64,000 nucleotides of DNA from Azadirachta indica (GCA_022749755.1 CM040450.1:12236913-12300912); one strand, 5' to 3'; counted from the first letter of the stretch, positions 13,687 through 25,900 are shown. Numbers and translations: made by a program. The notes: generated by a model not told the origin, from the sequence alone.

Positions 13687-14433
13687 TCAAATATAAACAC
13701 GGCACGGGTTGACCCGACCCACCAAATTCCCAGCGGTCCCACCATCGTTCGAAACTCCGATTCTAACGCCGTCGCAGTAAACTCTCATATAATGCCACCT
13801 CATACTCCACCATCCTGCTCTAAACCGGACCCACCCATAAATCCCGACGCCGAACCCCACCGCCCCACGCGCTTTCTCACTCGTTATACCACTCACCACA
13901 CCCTCACCAACGTACTCGCTCACAACCGCCAATTGGAAATCTACACGCGTCTCGTTTCCCTTACCCTGCGAGAACGGAGCCAGCAACGTCTTGTCGAGTT
14001 CCCGCTCGCCGTACAAGACCGAGGCCTCGAGCGGGTTGTAGGAGACGTCGAGTTTCGAATTGGGGTTCTTAACCGACAGGGAGATTTTCCACGTGGCGGT
14101 TAACCACGAGTTTGTTGACGTGGCGTTGAGGTGTGAGATGGAAGCTGAATCGACTTGGAACTCGGGGAGCTTCGGTCTAATTATCAGCCACATGATGAAG
14201 GAGGCCAAACCCACGATCGCGAGGATCACGATCACGAAGAGGATCAGACGGCAGAGTAGTGTCGACCTTTCCCAACGATTTGGGTAGCCGTTCTCGTAAT
14301 AAGCGGGGAAAACTTGCGGCTGTGGCTGTGGCTGTGGCTGTGGCTGCGGCTGTGGGACCGCGTAGGCGTAGGCGACTGGGTAGCCAGTGACCACCGGCGG
14401 CTTGTTGGCTTGATCTTCGGCTGATGTAGCCAT
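13687..14433 (-). CDS. LEA_2 membrane protein with N-terminal PQ repeat (NHL family)
   Basis: Single-exon gene, 248 residues from the ATG at 14431-14433. The N-terminus is rich in Pro, Gln and Tyr, with seven consecutive Pro-Gln dipeptides at residues 27-40 encoded by a hexanucleotide repeat. A transmembrane segment lies at about 60-84, followed by IIRPKLPEFQVDS and a LEA_2 domain with VKNPNSKLDVSY at 121-132. This is the usual NDR1/HIN1-like layout: short cytosolic tail, one membrane pass, LEA_2 domain outside. The open frame extends 38 codons further upstream, but those codons (Ser-rich, no family match) are most likely 5' UTR. The family is tied to defence and senescence responses, and the exact role of this member is unknown. 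It is the second of four NHL genes on this strand. Confidence 0.9.
   Translation of the reverse strand: MATSAEDQANKPPVVTGYPVAYAYAVPQPQPQPQPQPQPQVFPAYYENGYPNRWERSTLLCRLILFVIVILAIVGLASFIMWLIIRPKLPEFQVDSASISHLNATSTNSWLTATWKISLSVKNPNSKLDVSYNPLEASVLYGERELDKTLLAPFSQGKGNETRVDFQLAVVSEYVGEGVVSGITSEKARGAVGFGVGIYGWVRFRAGWWSMRWHYMRVYCDGVRIGVSNDGGTAGNLVGRVNPCRVYI
14311..14354. repeat. Hexanucleotide repeat coding (Pro-Gln)7
   Basis: GGCTGT/GGCTGC units on the plus strand encode the Pro-Gln run of the LEA_2 protein on the minus strand. In-frame slippage would alter the length of the cytosolic tail without breaking the gene. Confidence 0.85.
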
Positions 14434-17400
14434 TTTTTGTTTTGAATTCGAAGTTGCAAGTGAGGATTGCTTGATTGATTGAGCGGAATATAAACCAAAT
14501 CTGGAATGGTGTGAGCAGCGGGAGGGCGAGAGTGAAGAAGAAACCAAAGAGAAGATGAGCTGTTATTGTACACGCGGCGCGATCTCATTGAACGATACCA
14601 ATTTGGTTATTGCCCGAAAGTTTACAGGCTGACGGCTTGAAATTGAAGTGCAATAACCTCTTTTTGCGCAATTATCAAGTGACCGTTAGAAAAGGGTAAA
14701 TTTCATGTGGATCCCTAATTTTAACAAAATGACAGTAATTACTAAAAGTTATATTTTAATACTTTTAAGTTATACTATTCTTCTTGTTGATAAGCTTACT
14801 TAGGTAATGTACATTATAGAAGGATTAGTAATTCCTTAAATTTATATAGTTTTTATAATAATTTATAATCATTTGAGTTATACACTTTAATGATAAAGAT
14901 TTATTTAATATATATTCAAAATATAATTTTAATTGTTCAAAAAAATCTAATAATTTATAGAAAAGATAAGAAATTGTATACATTTAAAAAATTATTAAAT
15001 ATTTTCCTATATATACAGAAGCATATAATCACATTAATATAATTATATTAAATATTTCACGCTCTATTTTGTAATTAAATAGTAATGTGAGGATAAGAAA
15101 CTGAGCATTAATATAATTCAACATATTTTTAGCAATTATACAAGAAAAATGACGTGGCAGATTTGCAATTGAGTTATAATGTAATTAATGGCAATATAAT
15201 ATAGATATTATTTAATTACAATTGTGAGACAAATTTTTTACTGTGTACTTAAGCGCATTAAAATAAGATTTTGTTATTGATCTGTCTTTTCTGTAAAGTA
15301 AGGCGACTGACACTAATTAGAAAAAATATAAAATTGAAATTAAATTTACGATAAAAGTTTGTAATTACCATGATTTATTATTTATTTTATTTTATTTTTC
15401 CTTTTTTGTTTCAGTATTATCTTGTTAAACATGGGATAATCCGAAGCATTTTATATGATAGAGAGAGAGCCTAGGTGCTATCGCTTCAAGAAATCTTTTA
15501 ATTTTTAAACCTTTACTTAAATTTTATTTTAATTATTAAAGTTTTTTCTATTATTACACGATATATCTAATCTATTAATATTAATTTAAAAATCTATCAA
15601 AAATTGAGAGTCCTAATATAATCAAAATCTACTCTCAACTTAAAGAAAATTCTATTTACACTCAAATATAATAGATCTTTTCAATTTAGTTAAAATCAAG
15701 AGTCGCAATATAGATAAAATTTACTTTCAACTTGAAAAGAATTCTATTTATATTTAAATGTAATAGATCTTTTATATATAAATATAATTATTTACTAAAA
15801 TTCATAAATGTCTATTTCATAGTATTGTGACATTTCCTATTCTATTTATTACTAATTTAATTACGATAGATAAAAACATAAAAAATAAAAAAAAATACTA
15901 ACATGCTTTTGTTTGTGATTGGTTGTTCAAATTTGATTTCTTTTTTTTTCCTCGATCAAATAATTGGTTATATATGAATAATGCCAATATGTATATATTA
16001 ATGTATTATGATCACACATCATATATTTTTATAAAAGTATAAAATAAATAAATTATATAAAATATGTAGCAGTAATATAATTATGATACATTTTGAGTAA
16101 CCAATATATAAGAATTTGTATAGGGGTTTGTATGTGTTTAGTATTATTACTACAGTAGAATATTTTTGTTATATATATATATATATATTTGTAATAGAAC
16201 TCCATTTTATTAGCATCTTCATTTAAAAATTAAATTATTTTTAAAAAATCAACCCTATATAGAGTCAAAAAGGATGATTATTAATTATTATATAATTTTT
16301 ATCATGTTTATTTAGTTTTAAGTAAAATAAAATATCAATGTTAAATATTAGATACATCAAAAAAATATATATTCTAATTCTTTTTTTAAAAAAATAAAGG
16401 AGAATAAAAAAAAAAAATCAAAATATGAGGTTAAAATATCAACAGGTCTTATAATTATAATGTTAGAATAACATTCAACAATAAACCCAAGATCAGATCA
16501 TTGAAATAGTAAGCCCAAATTACTACAGCAACATTAACCCAATAGCCCAATAAATAAGTCAAACAGAGCCCTCTTTTCTTATTTTTTTCTATGTTTTTTT
16601 AAACTGAGCGAAATGATTTGTTATTTATAAATTTATCGAAAAAATTTTAATATTAAAACTTTATATGGAATGCTTCCACTGCATTAATAACAGCACTTTC
16701 TAATTGAATTATATCACATACACATTAAAAAAGGCATGAAGAATTATACAATATAATTTTATTGTATAATTTCATTGAAATCTTTTGTCTTTTTCCTCTT
16801 CTTTATAATAATATTATATATTAAAATTTTGTGAAAATTTTAAAAAACATAAATTTTAATAAAATCGTGTCATCTATCTTAATGTCAATTTCATTTGACT
16901 TTTCATTAATTAAAAGAATTTTTTTAATAGTAAATAAATTTTCAAATTTTTAGATATTATTTTGTTGGTATTGGATAAGAAATTTGAAAATTAAAAAAAT
17001 CGCTTTCTTTTTATTGAAAGACATCCAAAATTTAAAAAAATACTCTTACTTTTTGAATAATTATTTAATTTTTTTAAAAAATTATTTGTGATAACGAAAC
17101 TATTGATAAATTTTTTATTAAAAATTTTATTGGTGAAAGGTGTATTTTAAAAAGTTTTATTTGAAAAATTATACCAAATTAACTCTTAATCAAACCATAA
17201 GAATTTTTATCTTAATATTTCTTTTAATATAATAAACATGGTTTAGGCATAATATAAAATGACTAATACAATTTTACTTAAAAAAAAAAAAAAGATTCGG
17301 AATTGGAGTTCTATTAGATTATATTCAAGAAAAGCTTTTATATTAAACAAATTTGAATCTGCAGTGTCCCTCTACATTAAATCTGTTTACAATAACAACA

Positions 17401-18261
17401 AATCAAAATGGACAACAATAAATTTCAAAAAAAAAAAATTAATGGATAACAATAAAATAAAGTAAAAACATGAAACTTCAGATCGATACATCTTTTGTTC
17501 AATTCAGATGGCATTAAACTCAAATGTGTTTACTAAAATATTTACTAATAAAAATTTAAAATATTGTGTTTGTTGTAATTGTTAACTTAAAATATAAATA
17601 AGAAAAATAAAAAGATGAAAGTAGTATTTTAATTATAATCCAAACCTTAAATGCCCAACTTTCTTAAATTGATTGACGAATTCAATTACTCAATTCAATA
17701 GCTGAACGAATAATTTAAACAATAGCGAACGAATAATTTGATACAGTATTACACACATATATATAATACAAATTAGCAGTGAATAAAATTAATTAACATC
17801 ATAAAAAAAATTTTAACCTGTAATTTAATGAAAACGGGATTAAAATCCACTATATTTATTTCAGTGTTATAATTTTTAAATCCCTAAACATATTAATCCC
17901 TATTTCTGTATCAACATGTGATTATACTGCATGTTAAAACGTGTGAAATTAAAAATAATCAATAAATAACAAGATTATCTCGTTAATTTTTTTATTTAAT
18001 TTAATTGATAAAATTTTAAAAACTTTAAAATTGTGTTGATCTCGAATTAATTGGTGATTAATTTATGTAATATAATAAATAAAATAACAACAGAAAAAGT
18101 GACTTGATAAATCACTATATACCCTTCTTAATTTTCCAGAGCTTAAACAAAGTATGACATACAATTCATTTAACATTAAAAAAGTTAAAAAAAAAAATGA
18201 AAAACAAATTTTCTATACAGAATGCTCAAGAATTAAAATCAAAATAAATAAATAAAAAAAA
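14434..18261. other. Gene-free AT-rich region with an old tandem duplication
   Basis: Upstream of the PQ-repeat NHL gene and downstream of the next NHL gene. No gene is supported. It contains a diverged 92-bp-period duplication (15605-15775), an (AT)n tract at 16170-16189 and many A/T runs. The open frame at 17259-17465 is Lys/Asn-rich low-complexity translation and not a credible gene. Confidence 0.55.
15605..15775. repeat. Diverged tandem duplication, about 92-bp period
   Basis: Two adjacent copies (about 15605-15682 and 15697-15774) share the order GAGTC-n-AATATA ... TTCAACTT ... ATTCTATTTA ... TAATAGATCTTTT with scattered substitutions. This is an old local duplication in non-coding DNA. 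Confidence 0.7.
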
Positions 18262-19167
18262 TCAGATTTCAACCTCGCAGTCTTTCGATCTATCACTTAA
18301 TTTCCCATTACCTGTATCTCTCTCAAATTCAACCTTCAAATCATCACATAAAATTCTAATCTGTAAATGCTTTTCATTCGTACTGAAGATTCCGGTTTCA
18401 ACTTCTGTCCATGCAATCGCTTTCAACGCAAATGGCATCACCCCCGTTTGCAGTCTCATCCTCATCTCCTCCATCACCCTCTTGTCCGGCGGCGGCACCG
18501 GCTGTTTTAGATCGCTTGTTGACAGCTTTATTGGAATCGTTCCTTTGTCGTACGACCTTACACTGATGTCTTTTCCCGGGTTTTCTAAATAAGACGAAAT
18601 AATCAAGTCATCTGAGTTGTAAAAGATGAAACTTTGTATGCGTTCTAGATGAATGTTAGCTCCCAGGTTCTTGTTCTCAATGGCGATGTTTCCTTCCCAT
18701 GTTGACGTGAAATTATCCGTCGAGACGTTGAAATTGGTGACGGCTAACGATTCGACGTGAAAAACCGGGAATTTAGGGCGGACGACGAGCCAGGTGATGA
18801 CAGCGAAGGTGAAAGCGAAGAACATTAGCATCATCATCGTTAAGAGAACACCGGCGGGGCTGGTTTCTGGGCGGCGGCGGTACTGTTGGGTAGGGTAGTA
18901 CATTCCCGGTGGGGGTTGTTGATAAGGCGGTTGGTTGAATGTATTGGGGTAGCCGGGAGGGTAGCCCATTGCAGGTGGATAACCAATAGCCGCCTCGTGC
19001 TGAGGAGGAGGAGGAGGCTGAGGAGGCGGAGGAAGGTAACCTGGGGGAGGCTGGGGTTCGAGACATTGACGGGTTGGCGGCGGCGGTTCGGGGATAGAGT
19101 CAGCGGAAGACTGACCCGACTTTGTTCCGGTATCGATATTATTATTATTATTATTATTATTATTCAT
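18262..19167 (-). CDS. LEA_2 membrane protein with Asn run and Pro-rich tail (NHL family)
   Basis: Single-exon gene for 301 residues. The start is followed by nine Asn (residues 2-10, coded by an ATT/AAT repeat), then a Pro/Gln/Tyr-rich cytosolic region to about residue 95 and a basic patch YRRRPE. A transmembrane segment lies at about 106-129, then VVRPKFPVFHVES and a LEA_2 domain. The segment after the membrane pass (FHVESLAVTNFNVS...STWEGNIAIENKNL) aligns well with that of the gene at 20571-21293 (FHLNSLTVSNFTIT...GVWEADLTVENPNL), so the two are likely tandem duplicates. The usual NPN is replaced by NKN here. Family role: plasma-membrane proteins linked to defence and stress. The Pro-rich tail may bind partner proteins, which is inference. 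Confidence 0.9.
   Translation of the reverse strand: MNNNNNNNNNIDTGTKSGQSSADSIPEPPPPTRQCLEPQPPPGYLPPPPQPPPPPQHEAAIGYPPAMGYPPGYPNTFNQPPYQQPPPGMYYPTQQYRRRPETSPAGVLLTMMMLMFFAFTFAVITWLVVRPKFPVFHVESLAVTNFNVSTDNFTSTWEGNIAIENKNLGANIHLERIQSFIFYNSDDLIISSYLENPGKDISVRSYDKGTIPIKLSTSDLKQPVPPPDKRVMEEMRMRLQTGVMPFALKAIAWTEVETGIFSTNEKHLQIRILCDDLKVEFERDTGNGKLSDRSKDCEVEI
19135..19164. repeat. (ATT)n trinucleotide repeat coding poly-Asn
   Basis: Nine to ten ATT units on the plus strand encode the Asn run just after the start codon of the minus-strand LEA_2 protein. Length variation would stay in frame. Confidence 0.85.
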
Positions 19168-20570
19168 GGCGTCTCTCCCTGTCTCTTTTTTATGGAAAAA
19201 TCTCTCTGGGGAGAGAAAGGGAGAGAATTGGAAAAAGGAGATGGAATGGAATGGAAAAATCTCTCTGGGGCGAGAAAGAGAGAGAATTGAGAAGGAAAAA
19301 ATTGGGAAGGTAGAGAAAAAGAGGGGATCGATAACAATAAAGCGGGAATATAGGGTTGTTAGGTTTATAGATATTATGAGTTTTTTTTATGGTGATCAGT
19401 TAATTAATTAGTAGTAAGAGGATACAAGTGAAATTAGATTGTCCTTTTATTTATTTATGAAAGTATAATTTAGTATAATTAATTAATTTAGTATAATTTC
19501 TAATTTATTAATTTATAATATCTAGAATTTAGAGTATTATTATGTAGATTTATTGATATAAATTGATGTTAACTATTTTATTATTATTACATACCTATAT
19601 TTCTAAAAAGTAAAAAAAAGTTATAAAAGTAAATTACATATGACATACAATAATAATAATATAATATTATCATATATTAATTTACATAAATAAAATTTAT
19701 ATTTTTAATATTATTATAAAATTTATGTGCATATAGAAATATAATTTAATATTAATATTTAATATATGAATGGATAAATTGTATTTTTATTAAGAAGATA
19801 AACAATCATGCACTAATATATCGCAATCCTAGAACAAAATATATATGGTAGAAATTCCACACCTAAAAGGTTTTATAAATCAAACTAATTATCACATGCA
19901 TGTTCATCTTTAATTTACATATTTAAATTTTCTTCTGTCGATAAAAAATTTGTGTTTCTTTCAAGTTTTATTATTTTTATATACTTTTGAAACTATAGAT
20001 TGGAAAAATTTGAAATGAGAAAGTATGAATCATATTATATACACATACATTAGTTTATCCATTTAAATATTATAGTGTCTATATATGTCACTATATATAA
20101 ATATTGAAATTAATCAAAATAATAATAATTAGATTAATAAATGATAGAGAAATTTTAAATTATGTTACATATATATTTTTATTAAATGATTACATAGAAA
20201 AAATATTCTCATTCAAGATTTTTTCTTCCAAAATACTTAAATTATAAGGCATATAAGGAATGTGTTTGCAAAATGTCTCTGCCAATTGCAGAATTAATTA
20301 TTAATGCTTCATATTATTTTAAAAATTGTAAAAATATATAATCCACTTATTGAATGCAATACGAATCAAAATATAAAAAAAATTTTAACTTCAATTTTCC
20401 AACAAAGAACGAGAATATATCTCTTAGAAATATATAAATCCCAATTTGTAAATTCATTCGTATATAAATACATTCGCATAATGCACACATTCATTCTCCA
20501 TGGAATTAAAATACAAAAAAATTATAAAAAAAAAAAGAATGAAAAAATTGTAATTCATGATCATCATCAT
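19168..20570. other. Intergenic between two NHL genes
   Basis: Contains the leader and promoter of the gene at 18262-19167, with a nearly repeated segment (AAAAATCTCTCTGGGG at 19195-19212 and again near 19255-19270), then about 1.1 kb of very AT-rich DNA including the probable 3' UTR of the next gene. No ORF is credible. Confidence 0.55.
19364..19369 (-). promoter_or_regulatory. TATA box of the Pro-rich NHL gene
   Basis: CTATAAACC on the minus strand, about 197 nt upstream of the ATG at 19167. It is the best TATA match upstream of this gene and would give a 5' UTR of about 160 nt. The purine-rich stretch between them (plus strand GAGAGAAAGGGAGAG) would be CT-rich leader. Confidence 0.4.
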
Positions 20571-21293
20571 CTAGCTATCAGGTGAAATCAACTCAACAAC
20601 ATGACAATTGTCCTGCCCACCTCCGATCAAGCTTCCACTTTGTCCTTCAACTCCAACGTTCAAATCTGAACATAGAGGATTCAAAAGTGCTCTTCTTCTC
20701 CACGTAAACCAATAATTACCAGTTTTATACGTCGCCCATGCACTCGATCTCAGGCTAAAACGCATCATTCCGCTCTTTCTATCCTCCTCCATCTCCCTCA
20801 GAACCGGATATTCTACTACCGGCTGATCCCCTTCGTATCCCGTCGTCTGAAACTTCATCTTCACCTCATTTCTTCCGCTCAAATTCGTATCAAAACCTTC
20901 CACAGAAGTTACCGCTAGCACGTCGTTTTCTTTGTAGAAAACCCTGCTCTCTATCCGCTCGAACGATATTTCTGACGCCAAGTTAGGGTTTTCGACGGTG
21001 AGGTCTGCCTCCCAGACGCCGGAGAGCTTCGTTTCCGTGATGGTGAAGTTCGAAACCGTGAGAGAATTCAGGTGGAAAATGGGTACCTCCGGCGGCAAGC
21101 AAGATAGAAACATGACGAGCGAAAAAATGAAGAGGATTGTGAGGAAGAAAATTCCTGTCAAACGAAGAAAAGTCCTGTATAACGTTGTAGTACAAGTTTC
21201 TTCATCAGGTTGGTTGGTGACAGGAAGCAGCAGCGGCTCTGTGTAAGAGAAATCCTTCTGACTTTCCGGTGCCGCGGCGGCGGCCTCCGCCAT
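20571..21293 (-). CDS. LEA_2 membrane protein (NHL family), 240 aa
   Basis: Single-exon gene read from the ATG at 21291-21293, which gives MAEAAAAAPESQKDFSYTEP. A hydrophobic segment lies at about 43-65, followed by PPEVPIFHLNSLTVSNF and a LEA_2 domain with VENPNL. The open frame continues 100 codons upstream, but that stretch is unlike NHL N-termini and overlaps the W-box cluster, so it is treated as leader and promoter. It is the tandem partner of the gene at 18262-19167, 1.4 kb away on the same strand, with clear similarity right after the membrane segment. Function is inferred from family only: a single-pass plasma-membrane protein, defence or stress linked. Confidence 0.87.
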   Translation of the reverse strand: MAEAAAAAPESQKDFSYTEPLLLPVTNQPDEETCTTTLYRTFLRLTGIFFLTILFIFSLVMFLSCLPPEVPIFHLNSLTVSNFTITETKLSGVWEADLTVENPNLASEISFERIESRVFYKENDVLAVTSVEGFDTNLSGRNEVKMKFQTTGYEGDQPVVEYPVLREMEEDRKSGMMRFSLRSSAWATYKTGNYWFTWRRRALLNPLCSDLNVGVEGQSGSLIGGGQDNCHVVELISPDS

Positions 21294-22922
21294 GGGTATG
21301 ATGAAGAAGTTTTTGTTGATAATTAATGTGGAAGAAAAATTCGTTATGGGGGAATATAAATAAGCGGGGTGAGTTGATTTAGATTTAAAATTTGGAGGTG
21401 AAATTCTGTTTGAACAACTGTGATGGAATGGGAGTGGGACAACAACGAAATGGAGGAAAATAGAAAGGAGAAAGACGGTGGGAATGACTGGCTCCAATTC
21501 AGGAGAACGTGTAGTCAAAGGAGTTGACGTGGCAAAGTCAACATTAGAAAAGTTCACGGTCAGCAGACAACGCCATATGCATATACCGTTCAACTTCGGT
21601 TTGACTCTTGAGATTGTAGTTTCTAATTTAAGTAATTCTCTTTCTTCTTAATAAAAAGTAAAAAAGAATAAAAATTAATAGATAAATTATTTGTAGACTA
21701 ATATGTTTGCGTGATATGTAAATTTCCACGTTGAAATAATGTTATTAACTACACTAGTTAGTTTCAATGAAGAAGAAAAAAAAAGAAAAACCTACGTGCT
21801 GGTTAAAAAAAAAAAAGATCGCTGTGAATTTGTGATTGATAGAGGTAATTATTTTATAAGCTGGATGCTTAGTTTCTTAATAACTTAAGCAATATAACTT
21901 ATATTGAAGTTCTTTTAAGACTTTATTTCAATTTCTATTCTATAAATATTATTAAAAGAATAATTCATAATAGACACTTACTGATAGTACTTCTTCATAC
22001 TCATTTAAATTCATATCTAATAGGGTGGATTACATCATAAAATACAAATAAATTTGATTAAGTTGGTAAAGAAGGTAAAAGTTTTTGCTTATTATTAGCA
22101 TGATACATTTTATATGAAAAATATACCGAACAAGTTTTATCTAATTAATCAAAAAAGAATTTATCTTTTTCTTTTTAGTGATTAGTTATTAGATGTCATT
22201 TAATTGTAATAGAATACAATTAATCTGTTCCGAAAAGTTCTATATATTTGATGCCGAAATTTATTTTATATCTTAAAAAAATTAAAAAAAAAATGATTAT
22301 TCTAAGGGGATCTAATGCCTCTTTGATTAGTTAATACGGTTTATAGCTAGTTTAGTTCATTGAAACGAATCTTGGAATCAAGTTATTTTTTTCTTTCCAT
22401 ATTTTATGAGTCCCCATTTTACAATTACATAGTCGCCAAAATTTATTAACTGAAGTCCAATATTTTTAATTTACAAATTTTTTTGATGCTTGTACGAGGA
22501 GAATGCCAGAATTGTTGGAAAGATTACAATCATTTCTTCTTAATTCAATTAAATTATATAATAGATATAATTATCGTTCATATGAAAAAAAAAAAAAAAA
22601 AACCCAAAATCAACACGAAAACTTCCATCTATTTTCACAATGAGTAACTGTATATATATATATATATATTAATTAATAAAGAATAATACTAAACTTACAA
22701 ATTAAATATATAAACTTTTGCATATAGACACATTGAAGCTATGAACCTTTAGGAACAAGTTATGGTTGCAGTCAGCATCTGGATGTTCGTGTTTTTCCTA
22801 GGATCATTTCAGAAATAACTAAAACTCGAGAAGAATAATACAGAACTCTTGCAGGAAAATGAATTAATATGCCTATCATTTAGTAAAGTATCTGAGTTTC
22901 AAAATCACAAAGAATTACGGGT
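21294..22922. other. Intergenic between NHL gene and EXO70A1
   Basis: The right end of the NHL promoter (W-box cluster), then AT-rich DNA with an A run at 22585-22601 and a (TA)n tract at 22651-22669. From about 22740 the composition changes and is probably the 3' UTR of EXO70A1 on the minus strand. No other gene seen. Confidence 0.55.
21513..21606. promoter_or_regulatory. W-box cluster upstream of NHL gene
   Basis: Four WRKY-type TTGAC cores: TTGACT (minus) at 21513-21518, TTGACG (plus) at 21524-21529, TTGACT (minus) at 21536-21541 and TTGACT (plus) at 21601-21606. They lie 220-313 nt upstream of the ATG at 21293. The pair GTTGAC...GTCAAC (21523-21542) forms an inverted repeat around TGACGTGG, which also holds a TGA/bZIP core. 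W-box clusters are the classic binding sites of defence WRKY factors and fit the known behaviour of NHL genes. Confidence 0.5.
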
Positions 22923-25900
22923 TTATCGCCTCTGTTCGTTCCAGGTTTTACCTTCAAAGAATTCATTCAACATGCGTTCAAGATCCTCGGTGCTGTATCT
23001 GATATACTTACTGGGATTTTTCCCACTCTCGATCATAGGCCTGTGCACATACAATCCCATTTGCATAAACAAAGGAACGAAGAAAAGTTGTCCGTAAATG
23101 AGATATGAGATGAAAAATGTGGTAACTTGCCCAAAACGTTTGATGAAAGATCTGTATGCAGGCAAGAGGACTTCAGCAACAGCAAGTCTTAAAGACTCAC
23201 GCAACTCACTGTCAGGAACTGTCCATTGAGATTGCCGTTGATGAAGCTCTTCGAATTGAATGTTGAAAGTCTTGAACCGATCTTTTATCACTCCTCTTGA
23301 AACTCCGCTGCCACTCATGTCACCACCCATTGAACCACCCCCTGGATGACCCTGAACCGTGAGACACTGCAGAATCTGCATATTTGACACGCAAACAGCT
23401 TAGGAAAATAAATAAATGCCCTAAATAAAGCTTTCTTAAACTAAAAGTTGACATAAAATTTCGGACTAATACTTGTTACAGCCAGTTGATGAACTAGAAA
23501 GGGCCTTAGGGAAGAGTTTCTCATTACTTCCCATACCACAAAATGGCAGAAGTCAGAATATCTTCCATCGGCAATGTTAGAAAGAGTGCCCTACTTGGTT
23601 GAATGTAAAGCTTCCAAAACAGAGGCAAATGTAGCAAGGAATGAAGACCGGTAACTCCTCAGTAGGCATATACATCAAACTATAAGAGAGAGTAATCTTT
23701 ATTGAACAATGACAAGTCTACAAGGACTTCAAAATTTTATTCAATATAACTAGCTATGCAGAGATATTCAAATTGATGTACATAGACTGAATACCCATGA
23801 AAAGGTCCAACCCCGCCCATCCTTTACCTCTTGTGCTAATGTCCAAGGGTGCCACTTGTTTATAATCTGTATTTATTCTGTGGTAACTAAAAGTTGTTAT
23901 AGTCAAAATGAATATTTCAGCTGGAGAACAACCATGTTTAGGGCAAGCAAAAACATTTCCAAAGATTCTGACAGTTCAGAATCAGCAGCAATTACCAACA
24001 ATGCTTTGTTCGGGATGCTCCTGATTATTAGGAAAAAACTTAAACAAATAACAAATACGTTTCAAATAATGCGGCATGTTTCAGGTCACATGAGGAAAGG
24101 TCATATCAAGAATGATTTGATATTTAGATAAAATCAAGACGTGAACAGACCAATCCAACACAGTAATGTCTGGCAGAGAGTTTATAAGGAAAAGATAACA
24201 GATCTCAGTAAAAGCTTCAAACTTCATCAAGATAAATCAAAAGAATTTAACGAAAATTAGGTATAGTTCAAAAATAAACCTTTGCCCAAGAAACCCTCTT
24301 ATACTGATTTGCGTGCTGCTGCACAATCCTTCGTTGTATTTGCACCCAATCATCTCCCAGCACATCCTTTGCTTCTGACCTGAAAGGAAATATATATTCA
24401 AAGCTATGTTCTAGCATGTAAAAAGGGATGGTACCTTCTTAATAAGATAGCTGGATTACACAAACCTTCGCACAGATCTCACTATATAGTGAATGTTGTT
24501 CATAAGAAATAATTGGGTCAGTGCAGGATCTTTATATTGCCTGGCTTTCCCGTCCAGGTTATTCTGGAGAGCCAGTACAATCCTCGTAGTTACATTTGCC
24601 AATTGAACTTCCGGATTACCATCATCAAACTCTTCAAAAAGAAGCTTCAGTGTTGTTCTGTAGCTGAACATATTAAAATGGATAATAGTCAGATGCATAA
24701 TATTAGCACAATTACTGCTGAATAGACAAAGCACAAGTGCATGAAAGTAAATTCTTATAATGGAAGAAACTAAAAGAAAAGGAAGAAACTAAAAGAAAAG
24801 GAAAAAAGAATTGAAGGCAATAACCATACAAAAAGATTGAAATGAGACAACTGTAATAAACTTGAAAAGTATAGTAAACTGAACCTTGAGAAGAACAGAC
24901 CCAGTAAGAACAACTTGACAGGATAAGGATTGCAAAAGAAGATCCTATCAATGCAGTGATCATGCAATACAGCCAAAAGTGTTGGGACATGAACAATGCA
25001 AAGATAGCTTGTAATAAATAATTTACAGTAGTGACTGCTACTTACGACTCTCATGAACAGAGCGATCAACAAGATTTATATGGAAAAACAGAAAAGAAAA
25101 TTAGGAAACACAGACAGTAAATAAAATACAAGCAGAGAAACCAGAAGGAAAGAGCAAGAAGGCACAGCAGTCACAACTTACTCAAATAAAAACTTTACAT
25201 AATTTATCACATAGCTAGTCAAAGGATGGACAGTTCCATCAAACACAGCAGTCTTGGTGGCATCTTTCTCAACTGCTTCCTCAAAATCATCAAATGTCTC
25301 TTGTGCTGTCTGAGCTAGCCTCTTAGTCAAAGTCATCGAAGCCTCTCGCATTTCCATGCATGCTTTACTCCCAAACAGAAAATGAATCTGCCACCATGAC
25401 CACCAAAAGCAAAAATGAGTATGACTACAAACAATAGGACGACAAAAGAAAGGAAGGCAAAGGATATCAGTTTATGAGTCAGATGGAAAAGAATCTGCAT
25501 CTGCTTCCAAAAAGTGTTTTGCATCCAAAGAATAAAAATTAATGCAAGCCTACTAGAAGCCTGCCAGTTCCACACAGAAAGATCATATGCCACCCATACT
25601 TGCCTGCTTCCTAGCTATGGCACTAAAGAGAAGCAGTAGTAGTAATTTTTCCTGAATTTACTCTTGGTTACTCTTACGGTGGAATTATCTAATTAGACCA
25701 CAAATTACAATTGTTTTGAAGAACTTTATTGTGATTTCATGTAGCAGTGTACATTAAGCTACTAAGGAATGCAAGTGAGGGGCCTATGGTAATGACAGGA
25801 AATCTTTCCTCTTTGCCTTCAGTTTTATCTGAAAATTATATGGGTTGGTTCAACCTTTGACTTGCTGAAGCAATTTGATTTCTGCTATTTAAGTGTGCAT

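Noticed and set aside
14434..14547. N-terminal extension of the PQ-repeat LEA_2 gene
   Set aside because: The 38 extra codons look like leader sequence; the downstream ATG gives a normal NHL N-terminus.
21294..21593. 100-codon N-terminal extension of the 240-aa LEA_2 gene
   Set aside because: It has no similarity to NHL tails and overlaps the promoter W-boxes.
23128..23131. GT donor four bases inside the last EXO70A1 intron
   Set aside because: It would shift the frame against the only acceptor; the GC donor restores the conserved junction.
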